Shown here: positions 25,752-34,318 of the stretch, one piece after another
Layout: the number at the start of each line of letters is the position of its first letter
How positions within the stretch are numbered: position 1 is the stretch's first letter
Assembly: GCA_900315455.1 (NCBI GenBank)
Contig: OMZE01000001.1
Location: 124,001 to 188,000, forward strand
Source: an uncultured Prevotellaceae bacterium
GTDB taxonomy: Bacteria > Bacteroidota > Bacteroidia > Bacteroidales > Bacteroidaceae
Length of the DNA: 64,000 bases
Direction: 5' to 3'
Notes under the pieces: model-generated
What the model saw: the letters and a program-made list of their open reading frames with translations, nothing else
What the model was told of the DNA's origin: nothing
Databases searched by the model: none
Program-made: the position numbers and the translations under genes

Positions 25752-26132
25752 TTATAACTTGATGGTATGCTTTTTTCTTTTGCCGATTCTATTTTTGAGT
25801 GACGAATTTTGTTCTTCAGGAGAGAGCGGTACTGAATTCTTCCGGCTTGTCTCCAGCCACTTATCAAGTTCGTCCTGATAGAGGACATATCGTTTGCCTG
25901 GCTTTGTAGCCGGTATGCTTCCATTTGCGAGTTTCATATACAGAGTTCCGATAGGCATACGCAGGTAGTCTGCAGCTTCCTCTGCCGACATGGGTTTATG
26001 CCGATTCTCTTCTCTGCTGCATCTGGTTTCTGCTTGTTGTCTTATCAACAATTGTTTTAACTGCATTACTTCATCTCTAAGTTGAGAGACAATCATTGGC
26101 AGGTCATTGAATGTGATTTCTTCTGCTTGCAT
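25752..26132 (-). CDS. xis: Excisionase-like helix-turn-helix protein
   Basis: The start is at 26132 (MQAEEITFNDLP). The 126-aa product has a short coiled helix (IVSQLRDEVMQLKQLLIRQQ) and an HTH_17/excisionase domain: MSAEEAADYLRMPIGTLYMKLANGSIPATKPGKRYVLYQDELDKWLE, then a basic tail. In Bacteroidales elements such proteins lie next to the integrase and direct excision or regulate it. It is transcribed from the same strand as the integrase, 183 bases downstream of it. Confidence 0.82.
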   Translation of the reverse strand: MQAEEITFNDLPMIVSQLRDEVMQLKQLLIRQQAETRCSREENRHKPMSAEEAADYLRMPIGTLYMKLANGSIPATKPGKRYVLYQDELDKWLETSRKNSVPLSPEEQNSSLKNRIGKRKKHTIKL

Positions 26133-26257
26133 AACTTGAAAATATAAAATCTGAGAGCAAAGGAAAGAAATGATTCTACGCTTACAGTCGCTGATAGGAA
26201 AAAGTTGATAATAAGTATGGAATAAGCATAGATAATAAGGAACTACCATTATTGACA

Positions 26258-26293
26258 TAAAGAATCTCCCCAATCTTATTCAGAGAGGGGAGA
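26258..26293 (-). terminator. Terminator after the integrase gene
   Basis: TCTCCCC (26265-26271) pairs with GGGGAGA (26287-26293); the minus-strand exit reads TTCTTTATG. It lies 23 bases after the integrase stop. Confidence 0.6.
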
Positions 26294-26315
26294 AACATGC
26301 TGAGCTTGTTTATGG

Positions 26316-27425
26316 CTAAACTACGGATAGTTTGATTTTCTGAGCGGCTTCTCGTTTCTTTGGGTCATTGTGTCGAGCATAGATTTGTGTGGTTGAAACA
26401 TTCTTGTGAGCCAGCAGGTCCTGAACGGTGTAAATGTCCGTCCCCAATTCAACTTGAAGTGAAGCGAAGGTGTGACGAAAACAGTGAAATGTAATGTGCT
26501 TGTTGATTCCAGCATCCTTCAGCCATTTCTTCAAAGGGGCATTTGTCATTTCTCTTGTGAGACCAGGGAATACTTTGATGCTAGTTTTCTCTGGGAGAAG
26601 TTGAATGGCTTCGTCGCCGATTGGAATGATATTGTCTGTTTTCGTCTTCTGACTGATGAACTCAACATACATGCCGTGTCCGTCAGAGTAATGCCGGATA
26701 TTGTTCCAAGTCATATTGATGAGGTCGCTCCGACGGATGCCAGTCAGACACGAGAATATGGATGCTCGTTTAAGGATGTCAATCTCACAAGGTGTATTGT
26801 TGAGCTTTCGTAGTTCCTCTATGGTCAGGCTCTCTTTTACTGTAGGTGTGTATTTAATACGATCCAGGAAGTCATTGACATTGTCCTTAATAAGCCTCTC
26901 ACGGTAAGCAATGTTGAGCATGGCACGAAATGTTGACCAATAACCGGCAACGGAATTACGAGCTATTTGTTCATCATTTCTTAAGCTTTTGGCGGTAAGA
27001 AGATATTCCTTGAACTTGTTGCAGAGGTCAACATTTATTTCCTCGAATGAACATTTTCCGTCTACGAACCGCTCGAAATGTTTGTATACAAATTCCCACT
27101 TCTTGTTCTTTTGTGGAAGTAACTTCTTGTACCATGCGAGGAAATCACTGCGCAATCTGTTCTTGTTAAAGAAATCGTAGCGCTCATCGATAACTTCACC
27201 AAACACTCGGCATCGGATGGCTTCAGCTTTTTCAAGCATTTCTGCATTGTATTTTCTCTGTCGCTCATTAATTGGTTTGGCATAGATGTAGATTCCCAGT
27301 GCCTGTCTGCGAATCAGTTTCATGGTTGTCACGTCCCTGAAGCCTGGGTAAAAATCGAGGAATAGGGACAAAGTGCCGTTTCTTCTGGCACGACTTCTAA
27401 GTGTAACGGTTTTACAGTATTGCAT
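26316..27425 (-). CDS. int: Tyrosine recombinase (integrase)
   Basis: A 369-aa phage-type integrase. The N-terminal arm-binding region ([21 protein letters not shown]) is followed by a SAM-like core-binding domain (about 95-190). The catalytic domain has Arg in [11 protein letters not shown], the H-x-x-R box in [12 protein letters not shown] and the nucleophile Tyr349 in TQIYARH, so all key residues are present. The family integrates and excises Bacteroidales conjugative elements. It sits 1.9 kb from mnmE with the multi-HTH gene between, and direct repeats that could be its arm sites lie at 29124-29202. Confidence 0.93.
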   Translation of the reverse strand: MQYCKTVTLRSRARRNGTLSLFLDFYPGFRDVTTMKLIRRQALGIYIYAKPINERQRKYNAEMLEKAEAIRCRVFGEVIDERYDFFNKNRLRSDFLAWYKKLLPQKNKKWEFVYKHFERFVDGKCSFEEINVDLCNKFKEYLLTAKSLRNDEQIARNSVAGYWSTFRAMLNIAYRERLIKDNVNDFLDRIKYTPTVKESLTIEELRKLNNTPCEIDILKRASIFSCLTGIRRSDLINMTWNNIRHYSDGHGMYVEFISQKTKTDNIIPIGDEAIQLLPEKTSIKVFPGLTREMTNAPLKKWLKDAGINKHITFHCFRHTFASLQVELGTDIYTVQDLLAHKNVSTTQIYARHNDPKKREAAQKIKLSVV

Positions 27426-27531
27426 GATCTTATTAATTTGGTTACAAATTTCTGAACTTATTTGATGCTGACATATGTCATTATATCATAATTGGAGATA
27501 ATGTTTGAATAAGTCATTACTACTTTATCTT

Positions 27532-29073
27532 TTACTCTTTTTTACTTGTGAAGAATTTGTCTATTGCAGATTTCAAGTACAAACTGAATTGTCCGTCCTT
27601 GACGCTAGGAATCTTCTTATATCGCACAATCCCATAAACAGTCTCTCGGTCAACATGGTATTTTTCCATAATCTGCTCGACCATATAATAGTCCTCAGCA
27701 TATTGGAGTCCCGGATTACGTGCGAAATCCACGTGTAGTTTGGAATAGTAGGTGATGCCATACTCTTTCTTTGTCGGTATGTTATGGCGATGGGTGAAGC
27801 TGCGTCTGGCTACAGGAGTCATATTGTATTTTTCTTCTATATCATCGGTGGTGTACCACTCGGTGATAGATTCGGTGGAGGAGTACTTTCTGAATACTTC
27901 ATCCACAACTTTCTCATCATAGAACAAAATGCCTGCTTTCTGCACTCTTGGAACTTTCTTCTTCCTTGTGAGGTAATGGACCCATTTCTTGCTTTGCTTG
28001 TATCGCTCAGAGATTTCTTCGGCATTAATATAGCCTTCGACCTTGCCATACTGCTTGCTGTCATCTTCATCTGCTAAATCAACACAAGGAATAACTTCCA
28101 AATCTTCAGAAGGTGATTCCTTCTGTTCCATCTCAGCTCCCAGTTCTCTTGCGTCCTCTATCCTGGAATTCAGTTCAGCGATGCTCACAGAGCCATTCAT
28201 ACGTTCCTTGATTACCTTGTCAAAGTCTTTGCGGTTTATCATGGTGAAGGAACCTCGTTTAAAACGGTCAATATTATATGTGTGGAGGTAATAGCTAACC
28301 TGGTCTTTGGAGAATCCATATTTTTCCATCACCTCTTTATAAGTATAATAAAGAGGATCGATGGCTTCGCCATAGCCTTTGAGACTGTCGACATGGGGCT
28401 TGGAATAGAAAACGTCATGATGTCGATTTATCCTTGGTATTTTATGCCGTTGAGCGAATGATATGACTGCGCCACGACTCATATTGAATTTTTCCATCAT
28501 TTGTTCAGGGGTATAATAGTCCTCATATCTTATTTCTTCAATCAATTCCTCAAAATACTTGTCTATTGATGCCTTAGGATAAGTAACATTACGACCTTCA
28601 TAGATTTTAGGAATGTCAAACCTCTCAATACGCCTCATAGCCGTTCGTTTTGTTATTTGATATTTCTCCATGATTTCTTTCATTGTATATACTTCTGATA
28701 TCTTATTCTTATGGTAAGCTCTTTTTTTATATGTTGGGTCTTCGAAAATCGCATCTAAGTCAATCCTTCTGATGCGGGTTCTTTGTTTGAACTTATAAGC
28801 TTTTATGACTCCTTGTGCCATATATCTATATACTGTGGCAAGACTTACTTCCAATAAGATGGACACATCATATGGAGTCAAATATGGTTTCTCGCCAATA
28901 CAGCCAAGAGAAGGAACAGAAGATTGCTGTTCTCTTTCCGATTCTTCTTTCATTTTTTTCTTCTGCTTCGCCTTATACGCCTTGCCTGTACAACTCTTTG
29001 AGCAGTAAAGAGTCGTCATTTTGTGAGCAATGAATGATTTCCCACACCACTGGCATCTTTTTTCAAAATCCAT
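27532..29073 (-). CDS. Multi-HTH protein with N-terminal zinc motif (513 aa)
   Basis: The N-terminus has a CxxC...CxxxC zinc motif (CQWCGKSF...YCSKSC). The rest is built of about seven excisionase/HTH_17-like modules of 55-75 residues. Each begins with a pattern such as YTMKEIMEKYQITKRTAMRRI and closes with a short wing such as PKIYEGRNVTYPKASID. Further modules start at YYTPEQMMEKFNMS, YYTYKEVMEKYGFS, YINAEEISERYKQS, WYTTDDIEEKYNMT and YYMVEQIMEKYHVD. An acidic linker sits at about residues 300-345. It is AT-rich. It could bind several DNA sites at once near the attachment site. Function unknown. Confidence 0.75.
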   Translation of the reverse strand: MDFEKRCQWCGKSFIAHKMTTLYCSKSCTGKAYKAKQKKKMKEESEREQQSSVPSLGCIGEKPYLTPYDVSILLEVSLATVYRYMAQGVIKAYKFKQRTRIRRIDLDAIFEDPTYKKRAYHKNKISEVYTMKEIMEKYQITKRTAMRRIERFDIPKIYEGRNVTYPKASIDKYFEELIEEIRYEDYYTPEQMMEKFNMSRGAVISFAQRHKIPRINRHHDVFYSKPHVDSLKGYGEAIDPLYYTYKEVMEKYGFSKDQVSYYLHTYNIDRFKRGSFTMINRKDFDKVIKERMNGSVSIAELNSRIEDARELGAEMEQKESPSEDLEVIPCVDLADEDDSKQYGKVEGYINAEEISERYKQSKKWVHYLTRKKKVPRVQKAGILFYDEKVVDEVFRKYSSTESITEWYTTDDIEEKYNMTPVARRSFTHRHNIPTKKEYGITYYSKLHVDFARNPGLQYAEDYYMVEQIMEKYHVDRETVYGIVRYKKIPSVKDGQFSLYLKSAIDKFFTSKKE

Positions 29074-29123
29074 AAATCTACGTCATTATAATTACTAAAG
29101 TCTGCTATTATTTTCTCAATTCG

Positions 29124-29202
29124 TCTCAACATTTCTCGCTATTTCTCAACATTTCTCATATAGTACCCAAAATGTCGTTTTTTGCCTTTTTCAACATTTA
29201 TC
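29124..29202. repeat. Direct repeats, candidate integrase-arm or regulator sites
   Basis: TCTCAACATTTCTC occurs at 29124-29137 and 29144-29157, exactly 20 bp apart, and a related TTTTCAACATTTATC at 29188-29202. They lie between the multi-HTH gene and mnmE, near the expected attachment end. The rest of 29074-29398 holds the terminator below and AT-rich DNA with nothing else evident. Confidence 0.6.
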
Positions 29203-29324
29203 ATAGAGGTGTCAAGAATGCCTTTTTGAGGGCGTTTTTTAGAGCAAATTATACCTTCAGGAACGAAATTTGAGCCAAAAATAATGGGAATAATCGAAAC
29301 TACCAAATACCAACCAAGAAGTGT

Positions 29325-29356
29325 TAAAAAAGAAAGCCCCTGAAAATCAGAGGCTT
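29325..29356 (-). terminator. Terminator of the udp-mnmE operon
   Basis: AAGCCCCTGA (29334-29343) pairs with TCAGAGGCTT (29347-29356) with one mismatch. The minus-strand exit reads TTTCTTTTTT. It lies 43 bases after the mnmE stop and marks probable native chromosome. Confidence 0.75.
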
Positions 29357-29398
29357 GTTTATGGTTGGTTCTTGATAGTGTAAGTTATTGATAATCAG

Positions 29399-30796
29399 TT
29401 ATTTGCCCACGCAAAAATGTGAGAAGATGTTGCCCAGGGTTTCATCGGGGGTGATGTCGCCTCCTACGATGGTGGCAAGGTGGTTGATGGCGGAACGGAG
29501 GTCTTCGCTCAGGAGGTCGCCGCTCAGACCGTTGTAAAGTCCGTTGATGACCGCTTCGATATCGGCATGGGCATTTACCAACGCCTCGTAATGGCGCGCA
29601 TTGGTCACGATGACATCATTCTGCGTCACCTCTGGGATGTCGGCTGCATGATACAGGGCTTCCTCCAAGGCAGAGAGGTCGGTGTCGTGCTTGGCGCTTA
29701 TTCTCACCACGGGAATAGGCGCCTGGCCTTCGGCATGGGGTAGGGTGGTGGTGGGGTCGTAGGGCACTGATGCCAGGTCGGTCTTGTTCACTATGGCGAT
29801 GACCTTTTTGCCTTCAGTGCGTTGGGCTATCTCCTCTGCCTCCTCTGCAGATGGTGGAGCATCGGTGAGCCACAATACGATGGTGGCTTCGTCAAGTTTC
29901 TTGTAAGTGCGCTCGATGCCCAGTTGCTCCACAGTGTCGGTGGTTGCGCGTATGCCAGCGGTGTCGATGAAACGGAAGGTGATGCCGTGTATCTGGGTGG
30001 TGTCTTCTATCACGTCGCGAGTGGTACCGTGGATGTCGCTCACGATGGCCTTGTCGTCGTGAAGCAGGCGGTTGAGCAACGTGCTCTTTCCCACGTTGGT
30101 CTTTCCGATGATAGCCACGGCGATGCCCTGCCGTAGGGCGTTGCCCGTCTCAAATGAGTGTGCCAGTTGCCGTATGCGTTGCTCAGTAGATTGGGCGATG
30201 TCCATCAGTTCGCTGCGGTCGGCAAACTCCAGGTCCTCATGGTCACTGAAGTCCAGTTCCAGTTCCAACAGTGATGTCAGCCGCAGCAGTTCGTCGCGCA
30301 GCACGCCCAGTTCATGGCTGAAGTTGCCGCGCAACTGACTCAGTGCCATCTTGTGCGTGGCGCTGTTGGTGGCGCTGATGAGGTCGGCCACCGCCTCTGC
30401 CTGACTAAGGTCGAGTTTGCCGTTGAGGAAGGCGCGCTGGGTGAACTCCCCGGGAAGTGCCTGCCGGCACCCCTTCTTGATGAGTGCATGGAGGATGAGC
30501 GTGATGATATACCGCGACCCATGGCAACTGACCTCTGTCGTATCCTCGCCAGTATACGAGTGCGGGCCGCGCATCACAGTCACTACCACGTCGTCGAGCA
30601 CCTCACCGTCGTCACCTTGCAGTGTGCCGTAGTGTGCCGTATGGCTCCGGGCATCAACAAGCCGATGCCCTGTTGGTGAGATAAACAGGGCATCTGTGAA
30701 GGTGATGGCTTGACTGCCCGACACTCTGATAGTGGCCATGGCGCCGCCGGTGGCGGTGGCAAGGGCGCATATCGTGTCGTCGAAGAGATAGGCCAT
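29399..30796 (-). CDS. mnmE: tRNA modification GTPase MnmE
   Basis: A 465-aa protein complete from MAYLFDDTICALAT to the conserved FCVGK end. The N-terminal tetrahydrofolate-binding domain has PHSYTGEDTTEVSCHG. The G domain carries IIGKTNVGKSTLLN, DIHGTTRDVIED, DTAGIR and NKTD. The C-terminal Cys of the FCxGK motif is present. With MnmG it modifies the wobble uridine of several tRNAs (cmnm5U or nm5U). It is the second gene after udp (2 bases between). Its 3' end is intact, as is usual when an element uses this site, though no duplicate end is visible in the window. Confidence 0.97.
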   Translation of the reverse strand: MAYLFDDTICALATATGGAMATIRVSGSQAITFTDALFISPTGHRLVDARSHTAHYGTLQGDDGEVLDDVVVTVMRGPHSYTGEDTTEVSCHGSRYIITLILHALIKKGCRQALPGEFTQRAFLNGKLDLSQAEAVADLISATNSATHKMALSQLRGNFSHELGVLRDELLRLTSLLELELDFSDHEDLEFADRSELMDIAQSTEQRIRQLAHSFETGNALRQGIAVAIIGKTNVGKSTLLNRLLHDDKAIVSDIHGTTRDVIEDTTQIHGITFRFIDTAGIRATTDTVEQLGIERTYKKLDEATIVLWLTDAPPSAEEAEEIAQRTEGKKVIAIVNKTDLASVPYDPTTTLPHAEGQAPIPVVRISAKHDTDLSALEEALYHAADIPEVTQNDVIVTNARHYEALVNAHADIEAVINGLYNGLSGDLLSEDLRSAINHLATIVGGDITPDETLGNIFSHFCVGK

Positions 30797-30798
30797 GG

Positions 30799-31671
30799 TT
30801 ACATCCTGTCAAGCACCTTCTCGATGAGGGTGTCGATGGAATTCTTGTATTCAGTGTTCATTTCCTTGGCGTAGCGGTTGGCGATGACCATGCAGCAGGT
30901 CATGGCGCGATGGCCGAGGAGAGAGGCAAGTCCGGCAAGGGCCGACGACTCCATCTCGAAGTTGCAGATGCGCATGCCATCATACTCAAACGCCTCCACT
31001 TTCTCATTCTGCTTGGGGTCGGAGATGGCGGCGCGGAGAATGCGTCCCTGCGGGCCATAGAATCCGCCGCAAGAGATGGTATAACCACGCACCATGTCGT
31101 CTTGCGCAATCTGGTCGATGAGGTCGGCATCGGCCACTGATACGTAAGGAGCGCCCTTGATGGGGTCCCATTCCATATGCTTCTTGAAGGCCTCTTCGAG
31201 TTCGAGGTCGCAAACCTTGTTGCGGTCGGCATAGAAATTGAGCAGGCCGTCGAATCCGATGCTCTTCACCGATGCCACGAAGCATCCAGTAGGTGTGAAG
31301 GGTTGCAGACCACCACAGGTGCCTATACGTACACAGGTCAGGGTGCGGTGTTCGTCGCGCTCTGTGCGTGTTGTGTAGTCGATGTTGGCCAGTGTGTCGA
31401 GTTCGTTCATCACGATGTCGATATTGTCGCAGCCGATGCCGTGGCTCTGGCAGGTAATGCGCTTGCCTTTGTATGTTCCAGTGATGGTGTGGAACTCCCT
31501 GCTCTGCACTTCGCACTCTATGCTGTCGAAGTGGTTGGCAACGGTGTTCACGCGTGCGGGGTCACCTACGAGCACTACGCGGTCGGCCAGTTGTTCCGGA
31601 CGCAGATGCAGATGGAAACATGAGCCATCTGAGTTGATGATCAATTCGGATTCTGGAAAAAACTTTTTCAT
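30799..31671 (-). CDS. udp: Nucleoside (uridine) phosphorylase
   Basis: A 290-aa member of the NP-I nucleoside phosphorylases: VVLVGDPARV near residue 35, CVRIGTCGGLQ, SVADADLI and ICNFEMESSALAGLASLLGHRAMTC, where the ExE/MES segment binds ribose. It probably cleaves uridine (or related pyrimidine nucleosides) with phosphate for salvage. A -7 element (TATTTTTG) lies at 31719-31726. It is transcribed with mnmE. Confidence 0.88.
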   Translation of the reverse strand: MKKFFPESELIINSDGSCFHLHLRPEQLADRVVLVGDPARVNTVANHFDSIECEVQSREFHTITGTYKGKRITCQSHGIGCDNIDIVMNELDTLANIDYTTRTERDEHRTLTCVRIGTCGGLQPFTPTGCFVASVKSIGFDGLLNFYADRNKVCDLELEEAFKKHMEWDPIKGAPYVSVADADLIDQIAQDDMVRGYTISCGGFYGPQGRILRAAISDPKQNEKVEAFEYDGMRICNFEMESSALAGLASLLGHRAMTCCMVIANRYAKEMNTEYKNSIDTLIEKVLDRM

Positions 31672-31718
31672 ATGCTTTATGGTTTAAGTTTACATAGGTT
31701 TGCCTGGTTTCGAAAAAA

Positions 31719-31726
31719 CAAAAATA
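31719..31726 (-). promoter_or_regulatory. -7 element (TATTTTTG) of the udp-mnmE operon
   Basis: Minus-strand TATTTTTG, 48 bases upstream of the udp start, in an otherwise empty 140-base gap. Confidence 0.5.
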
Positions 31727-31812
31727 GTAAAAATTATGCTTAGTTGTTTTCATGCAGCCACGTATTTAACTTTCTTTAAATGTCGGGTGTGGCTATGGTC
31801 CTGCAACTCTTT

Positions 31813-33024
31813 TTAATCATATCTCTTCAGCAACTTTCCTATGGCGTTGTCGAGGGTTTCCGTCGGCTCGATGATATTGTAGTCTTTCCAAAAGTCGGGG
31901 TCTCGGAAATACTCTACACGGTCGTAGAAGAAGTCTTTGGAGTCGAAGGAGTCGCGTCCTGATATCGGCCGCTCCGTGGTGGGCGACTTGTCGGTGACCA
32001 CCATTTCGCAGGTGGCAGTGAACGAGGTCGACAGCAGTTTCCTCTTCCAGTCGCAGTTGAAGCGGAACACGTTTCGGATATAACTCAGACGAGTCACCCC
32101 GTCTTCGTAGCGGTATTCTACGAGGCTTGTCATTTCCCTGGGCTTGAAGCGCACGCCAAGCGGTTTCCTTACCAGGATGAGTCTTGTGGCTTTCTCGCGG
32201 TCGCTCATGTCGAGCGACAGTTCCACTCGTGTGAAGGCGAGGTTCTCGCGGTCGATGTAGAACTTGCCGTAATACAGGGCATAATCGGTCACCACACGTG
32301 GCTTGATGTTGATGACGTATTGCGTGCGGTCGTCTATTTGTGTGGGCACGTCCATGGTGAAGTCATAGTTGTCGAGTTCTTCATCATTGAGAAGAAAATC
32401 AGTATTCTTCGCCACGTCGAGGAACAGTGGCTGCACCGGACCGCCCATCACCTTCACGCTCAGTGTGTCGCTTTGTTTCCTGCTCAGCAGCCGCCGTCCT
32501 TTCCTGATAGCCACCCGGTCTCTTCCCGTGCCATGGCTGTAGGCCGTCTTGTACATGTCGGTCACGCCTTCGGCGATGTAGATGAAGTGTTGCCGTTTCA
32601 TCGCCGTCTCACGGTAGAAACATTTGTACAGTTCGGCGTTCTTGCTGTAGTTGGTGGGAATCTTACGGATGGCGATGTTCACCAGTTCGCGAGGGTTTTC
32701 CGTCCATACCACCAGTTCATGCAACTCGATGGCGGTGGGCTTCAGTTTGATTTGCAGCGATCCGGTGTTGTCTATATTGATTTCTTTAGTCTCATATCCC
32801 AAGTGAGAAACAACGATGGCCTCGGGCTTTCTGTCTGTCTTCAGTGCGAAATAGCCATCGTCGTTGGTCACCACCGTCACGCCTTCGCCTTTCGCTGTCA
32901 CACTGGCTTGCGTGAGTTTGCGTCCGGTGCGTTGGTCGGTCACCGTGCCGCTCACCACCACTTTCTGTGCCATCGCCAAAAGAAAGGAAAGTGATAAACA
33001 AATTAACAAAAACGTCCTCCTCAT
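31813..33024 (-). CDS. Secreted protein with carboxypeptidase-like regulatory domain
   Basis: A signal peptide (RTFLLICLSLSFLLAMAQ) is followed by a CarboxypepD_reg-like beta-sandwich: VVVSGTVTDQRTGRKLTQASV, VTVVTNDDGYFALKT, ELHELVV. That region is the same as the N-terminal module of many SusC/TonB proteins, but no plug or barrel follows. Instead there are 290 residues of beta-rich sequence (YKCFYRETAMKRQHFIYIAEG, ALYYGKFYIDRENLAFTRVE) typical of Bacteroidales periplasmic or outer-membrane proteins of unknown role. It is divergent from mutY. Confidence 0.8.
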   Translation of the reverse strand: MRRTFLLICLSLSFLLAMAQKVVVSGTVTDQRTGRKLTQASVTAKGEGVTVVTNDDGYFALKTDRKPEAIVVSHLGYETKEINIDNTGSLQIKLKPTAIELHELVVWTENPRELVNIAIRKIPTNYSKNAELYKCFYRETAMKRQHFIYIAEGVTDMYKTAYSHGTGRDRVAIRKGRRLLSRKQSDTLSVKVMGGPVQPLFLDVAKNTDFLLNDEELDNYDFTMDVPTQIDDRTQYVINIKPRVVTDYALYYGKFYIDRENLAFTRVELSLDMSDREKATRLILVRKPLGVRFKPREMTSLVEYRYEDGVTRLSYIRNVFRFNCDWKRKLLSTSFTATCEMVVTDKSPTTERPISGRDSFDSKDFFYDRVEYFRDPDFWKDYNIIEPTETLDNAIGKLLKRYD

Positions 33025-33096
33025 AAGTATATCGATGTTGTTTGCACAAATTTAGTGATAATTATTTATTCTGCAATTTTTTTCCCGATTTTTTTT

Positions 33097-33104
33097 TAAT
33101 TTTG
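33097..33104 (+). promoter_or_regulatory. -7 element (TAATTTTG) immediately ahead of mutY
   Basis: TAATTTTG ends only 4 bases before the ATG at 33109. If used, transcription would begin at or inside the start codon. Confidence 0.4.
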
Positions 33105-33108
33105 CGCC

Positions 33109-34191
33109 ATGCATCATTTCACCACCTTACTTCTTGAATGGTTTGCGCAAAACAGCAGGTCGTTGCCCTGGCGTGAAACCAACGACCCTTATGCCATCTG
33201 GCTCTCTGAAATTATCCTTCAGCAGACCCGTGTGCAACAGGGCATGGACTATTGGTATCGCTTCATGCAGCGCTGGCCCGACATCGAGTCGCTCGCTCGG
33301 TCTTCTGAAGACGAGGTGCTGCGGATGTGGCAGGGACTGGGGTATTATTCGCGTGCGCGCCACCTGCATGCGGCTGCCCGACAGATAGCCTCGATGTCGC
33401 ATTTCCCCGACACCTATGGTGAAATCAGGCAACTCAAGGGTGTCGGCGACTACACGGCAGCAGCCATTGCGAGTTTTGCCTTCGGACTTCCCGTGGCGGC
33501 TGTCGATGGCAATGTCTACAGGGTTCTCAGCCGTGTCTTCGGCATCGTAACGCCCATCAACGGGAGTGAGGGAAAGAAGGAGTTCGCCGCTTTGGCACAG
33601 TCGTTGCTCCCTTCTGGCCGGTCGGCCGATTTCAACCAGGCGATGATGGACTTCGGTTCGTTGCAGTGCACGCCGAAGTCGCCTGCATGTACCATGTGCT
33701 GCATGCAGGAGTTGTGTGTGGCCTATCGGGAAAACAGGGTGGGGGAGTTGCCGGTGAAATTGCACAAGGTAAAGGTGACCCGGCGACGTCTCATTTATTT
33801 CTATTTACGTTGTAATGGTTACATTGCCATCCACCAGCGTGGTGAGGGTGATATCTGGCAGGGTTTGTGGGAGCCTTATCTTGTGGAAAGGCCTGCAGAA
33901 TCGATAGATGCAATAGTTAATCTGGATGTCCAAGACATTCTAAACAATCCAGACAATTTGGATGGTCTTCATCATGGGGAGAAAAATGGTGTGCTCACCC
34001 TTGTAGCGAGCGGTGTGAAACATGTGCTCACCCATAGGGTGCTCATTGCCGATTTTTATCTCTGGCAGTTTGCTGAGCGTCCCTCCTTGCCTCAAGGGTA
34101 TATCTGGATTCCTGAGGCCGATATCACGCATTATGCCATCCCGCGCCTTGTGCAGCGCCTGCTTGATTTCCTTCCTTTTGGCGAGAGGTAA
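33109..34191 (+). CDS. mutY: A/G-specific adenine glycosylase
   Basis: A 360-aa MutY. The catalytic domain shows LPWRETNDPYAIWLSEIILQQTRV, the HhH motif LKGVGDYTAAAIASFAFG with catalytic Asp in VDGNVYRVLSR, and a [4Fe-4S] loop with Cys-x6-Cys-x2-Cys-x5-Cys (CTPKSPACTMCCMQELC). The C-terminal NUDIX-like 8-oxoG recognition domain follows (about 230-355), with KHVLTHRVLIADFY. It removes adenine mispaired with 8-oxoguanine. A dispersed repeat follows its stop. Confidence 0.95.
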   Translation: MHHFTTLLLEWFAQNSRSLPWRETNDPYAIWLSEIILQQTRVQQGMDYWYRFMQRWPDIESLARSSEDEVLRMWQGLGYYSRARHLHAAARQIASMSHFPDTYGEIRQLKGVGDYTAAAIASFAFGLPVAAVDGNVYRVLSRVFGIVTPINGSEGKKEFAALAQSLLPSGRSADFNQAMMDFGSLQCTPKSPACTMCCMQELCVAYRENRVGELPVKLHKVKVTRRRLIYFYLRCNGYIAIHQRGEGDIWQGLWEPYLVERPAESIDAIVNLDVQDILNNPDNLDGLHHGEKNGVLTLVASGVKHVLTHRVLIADFYLWQFAERPSLPQGYIWIPEADITHYAIPRLVQRLLDFLPFGER

Positions 34192-34199
34192 TGGGGCGG

Positions 34200-34318
34200 C
34201 AATCCCCAATCTTCAAATGTGGTGCAAGCCGAAGGCAGACAAAAGTATGCTTTTAGTATGCTGAGGCGCAGCCGACATTCGCTGCGAAGCAGCAATTTTT
34301 AATTTTTAATTTTTAATT
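34200..34318. repeat. Dispersed intergenic repeat, copy 1
   Basis: About 115 bp containing CAAATGTGGTGCAAGCCGAAG, then ATGCTGAGGCG and AGCCGACATTCG, ending in tandem ATTTTTA units. A related copy lies at 45296-45402. Both lie between genes. Confidence 0.75.

Larger units (their letters stand above)
1..29320. mobile_element. Right-hand part of an integrative conjugative element (left end outside window)
   Basis: The genes up to about 29.1 kb form a set typical of Bacteroidales conjugative elements: M23 and glucosaminidase wall hydrolases, two ArdC-like proteins, an SSB-like protein, a MobV relaxase with a candidate oriT, topoisomerase III, an OmpA-like protein, an AbiE toxin-antitoxin pair, excisionase and tyrosine integrase. 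Housekeeping genes start abruptly at mnmE (29399). The exact right boundary is not resolved. It lies between the start of the multi-HTH gene (29073) and the mnmE 3' end, and the likely mnmE terminator at 29325-29356 suggests it is left of that hairpin. The 3' end of mnmE is a known target of some tyrosine-recombinase islands (the SGI1 family), so a core there is also possible. Base composition is mosaic: 9.5-10.5 kb and 25.6-29.3 kb are clearly AT-rich. Confidence 0.85.

Noticed and set aside
25634..25924. Separate 96-aa minus-strand gene
   Set aside because: It is a frame shadow of the excisionase gene and runs into the terminator.
30314..30679. Plus-strand frames opposite mnmE, udp and other chromosomal genes
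   Set aside because: High-GC genes give many long antisense frames; none has a promoter or domain.
29399..30796. mnmE disrupted by the element
   Set aside because: The gene is complete to its conserved FCVGK end with a terminator behind it.
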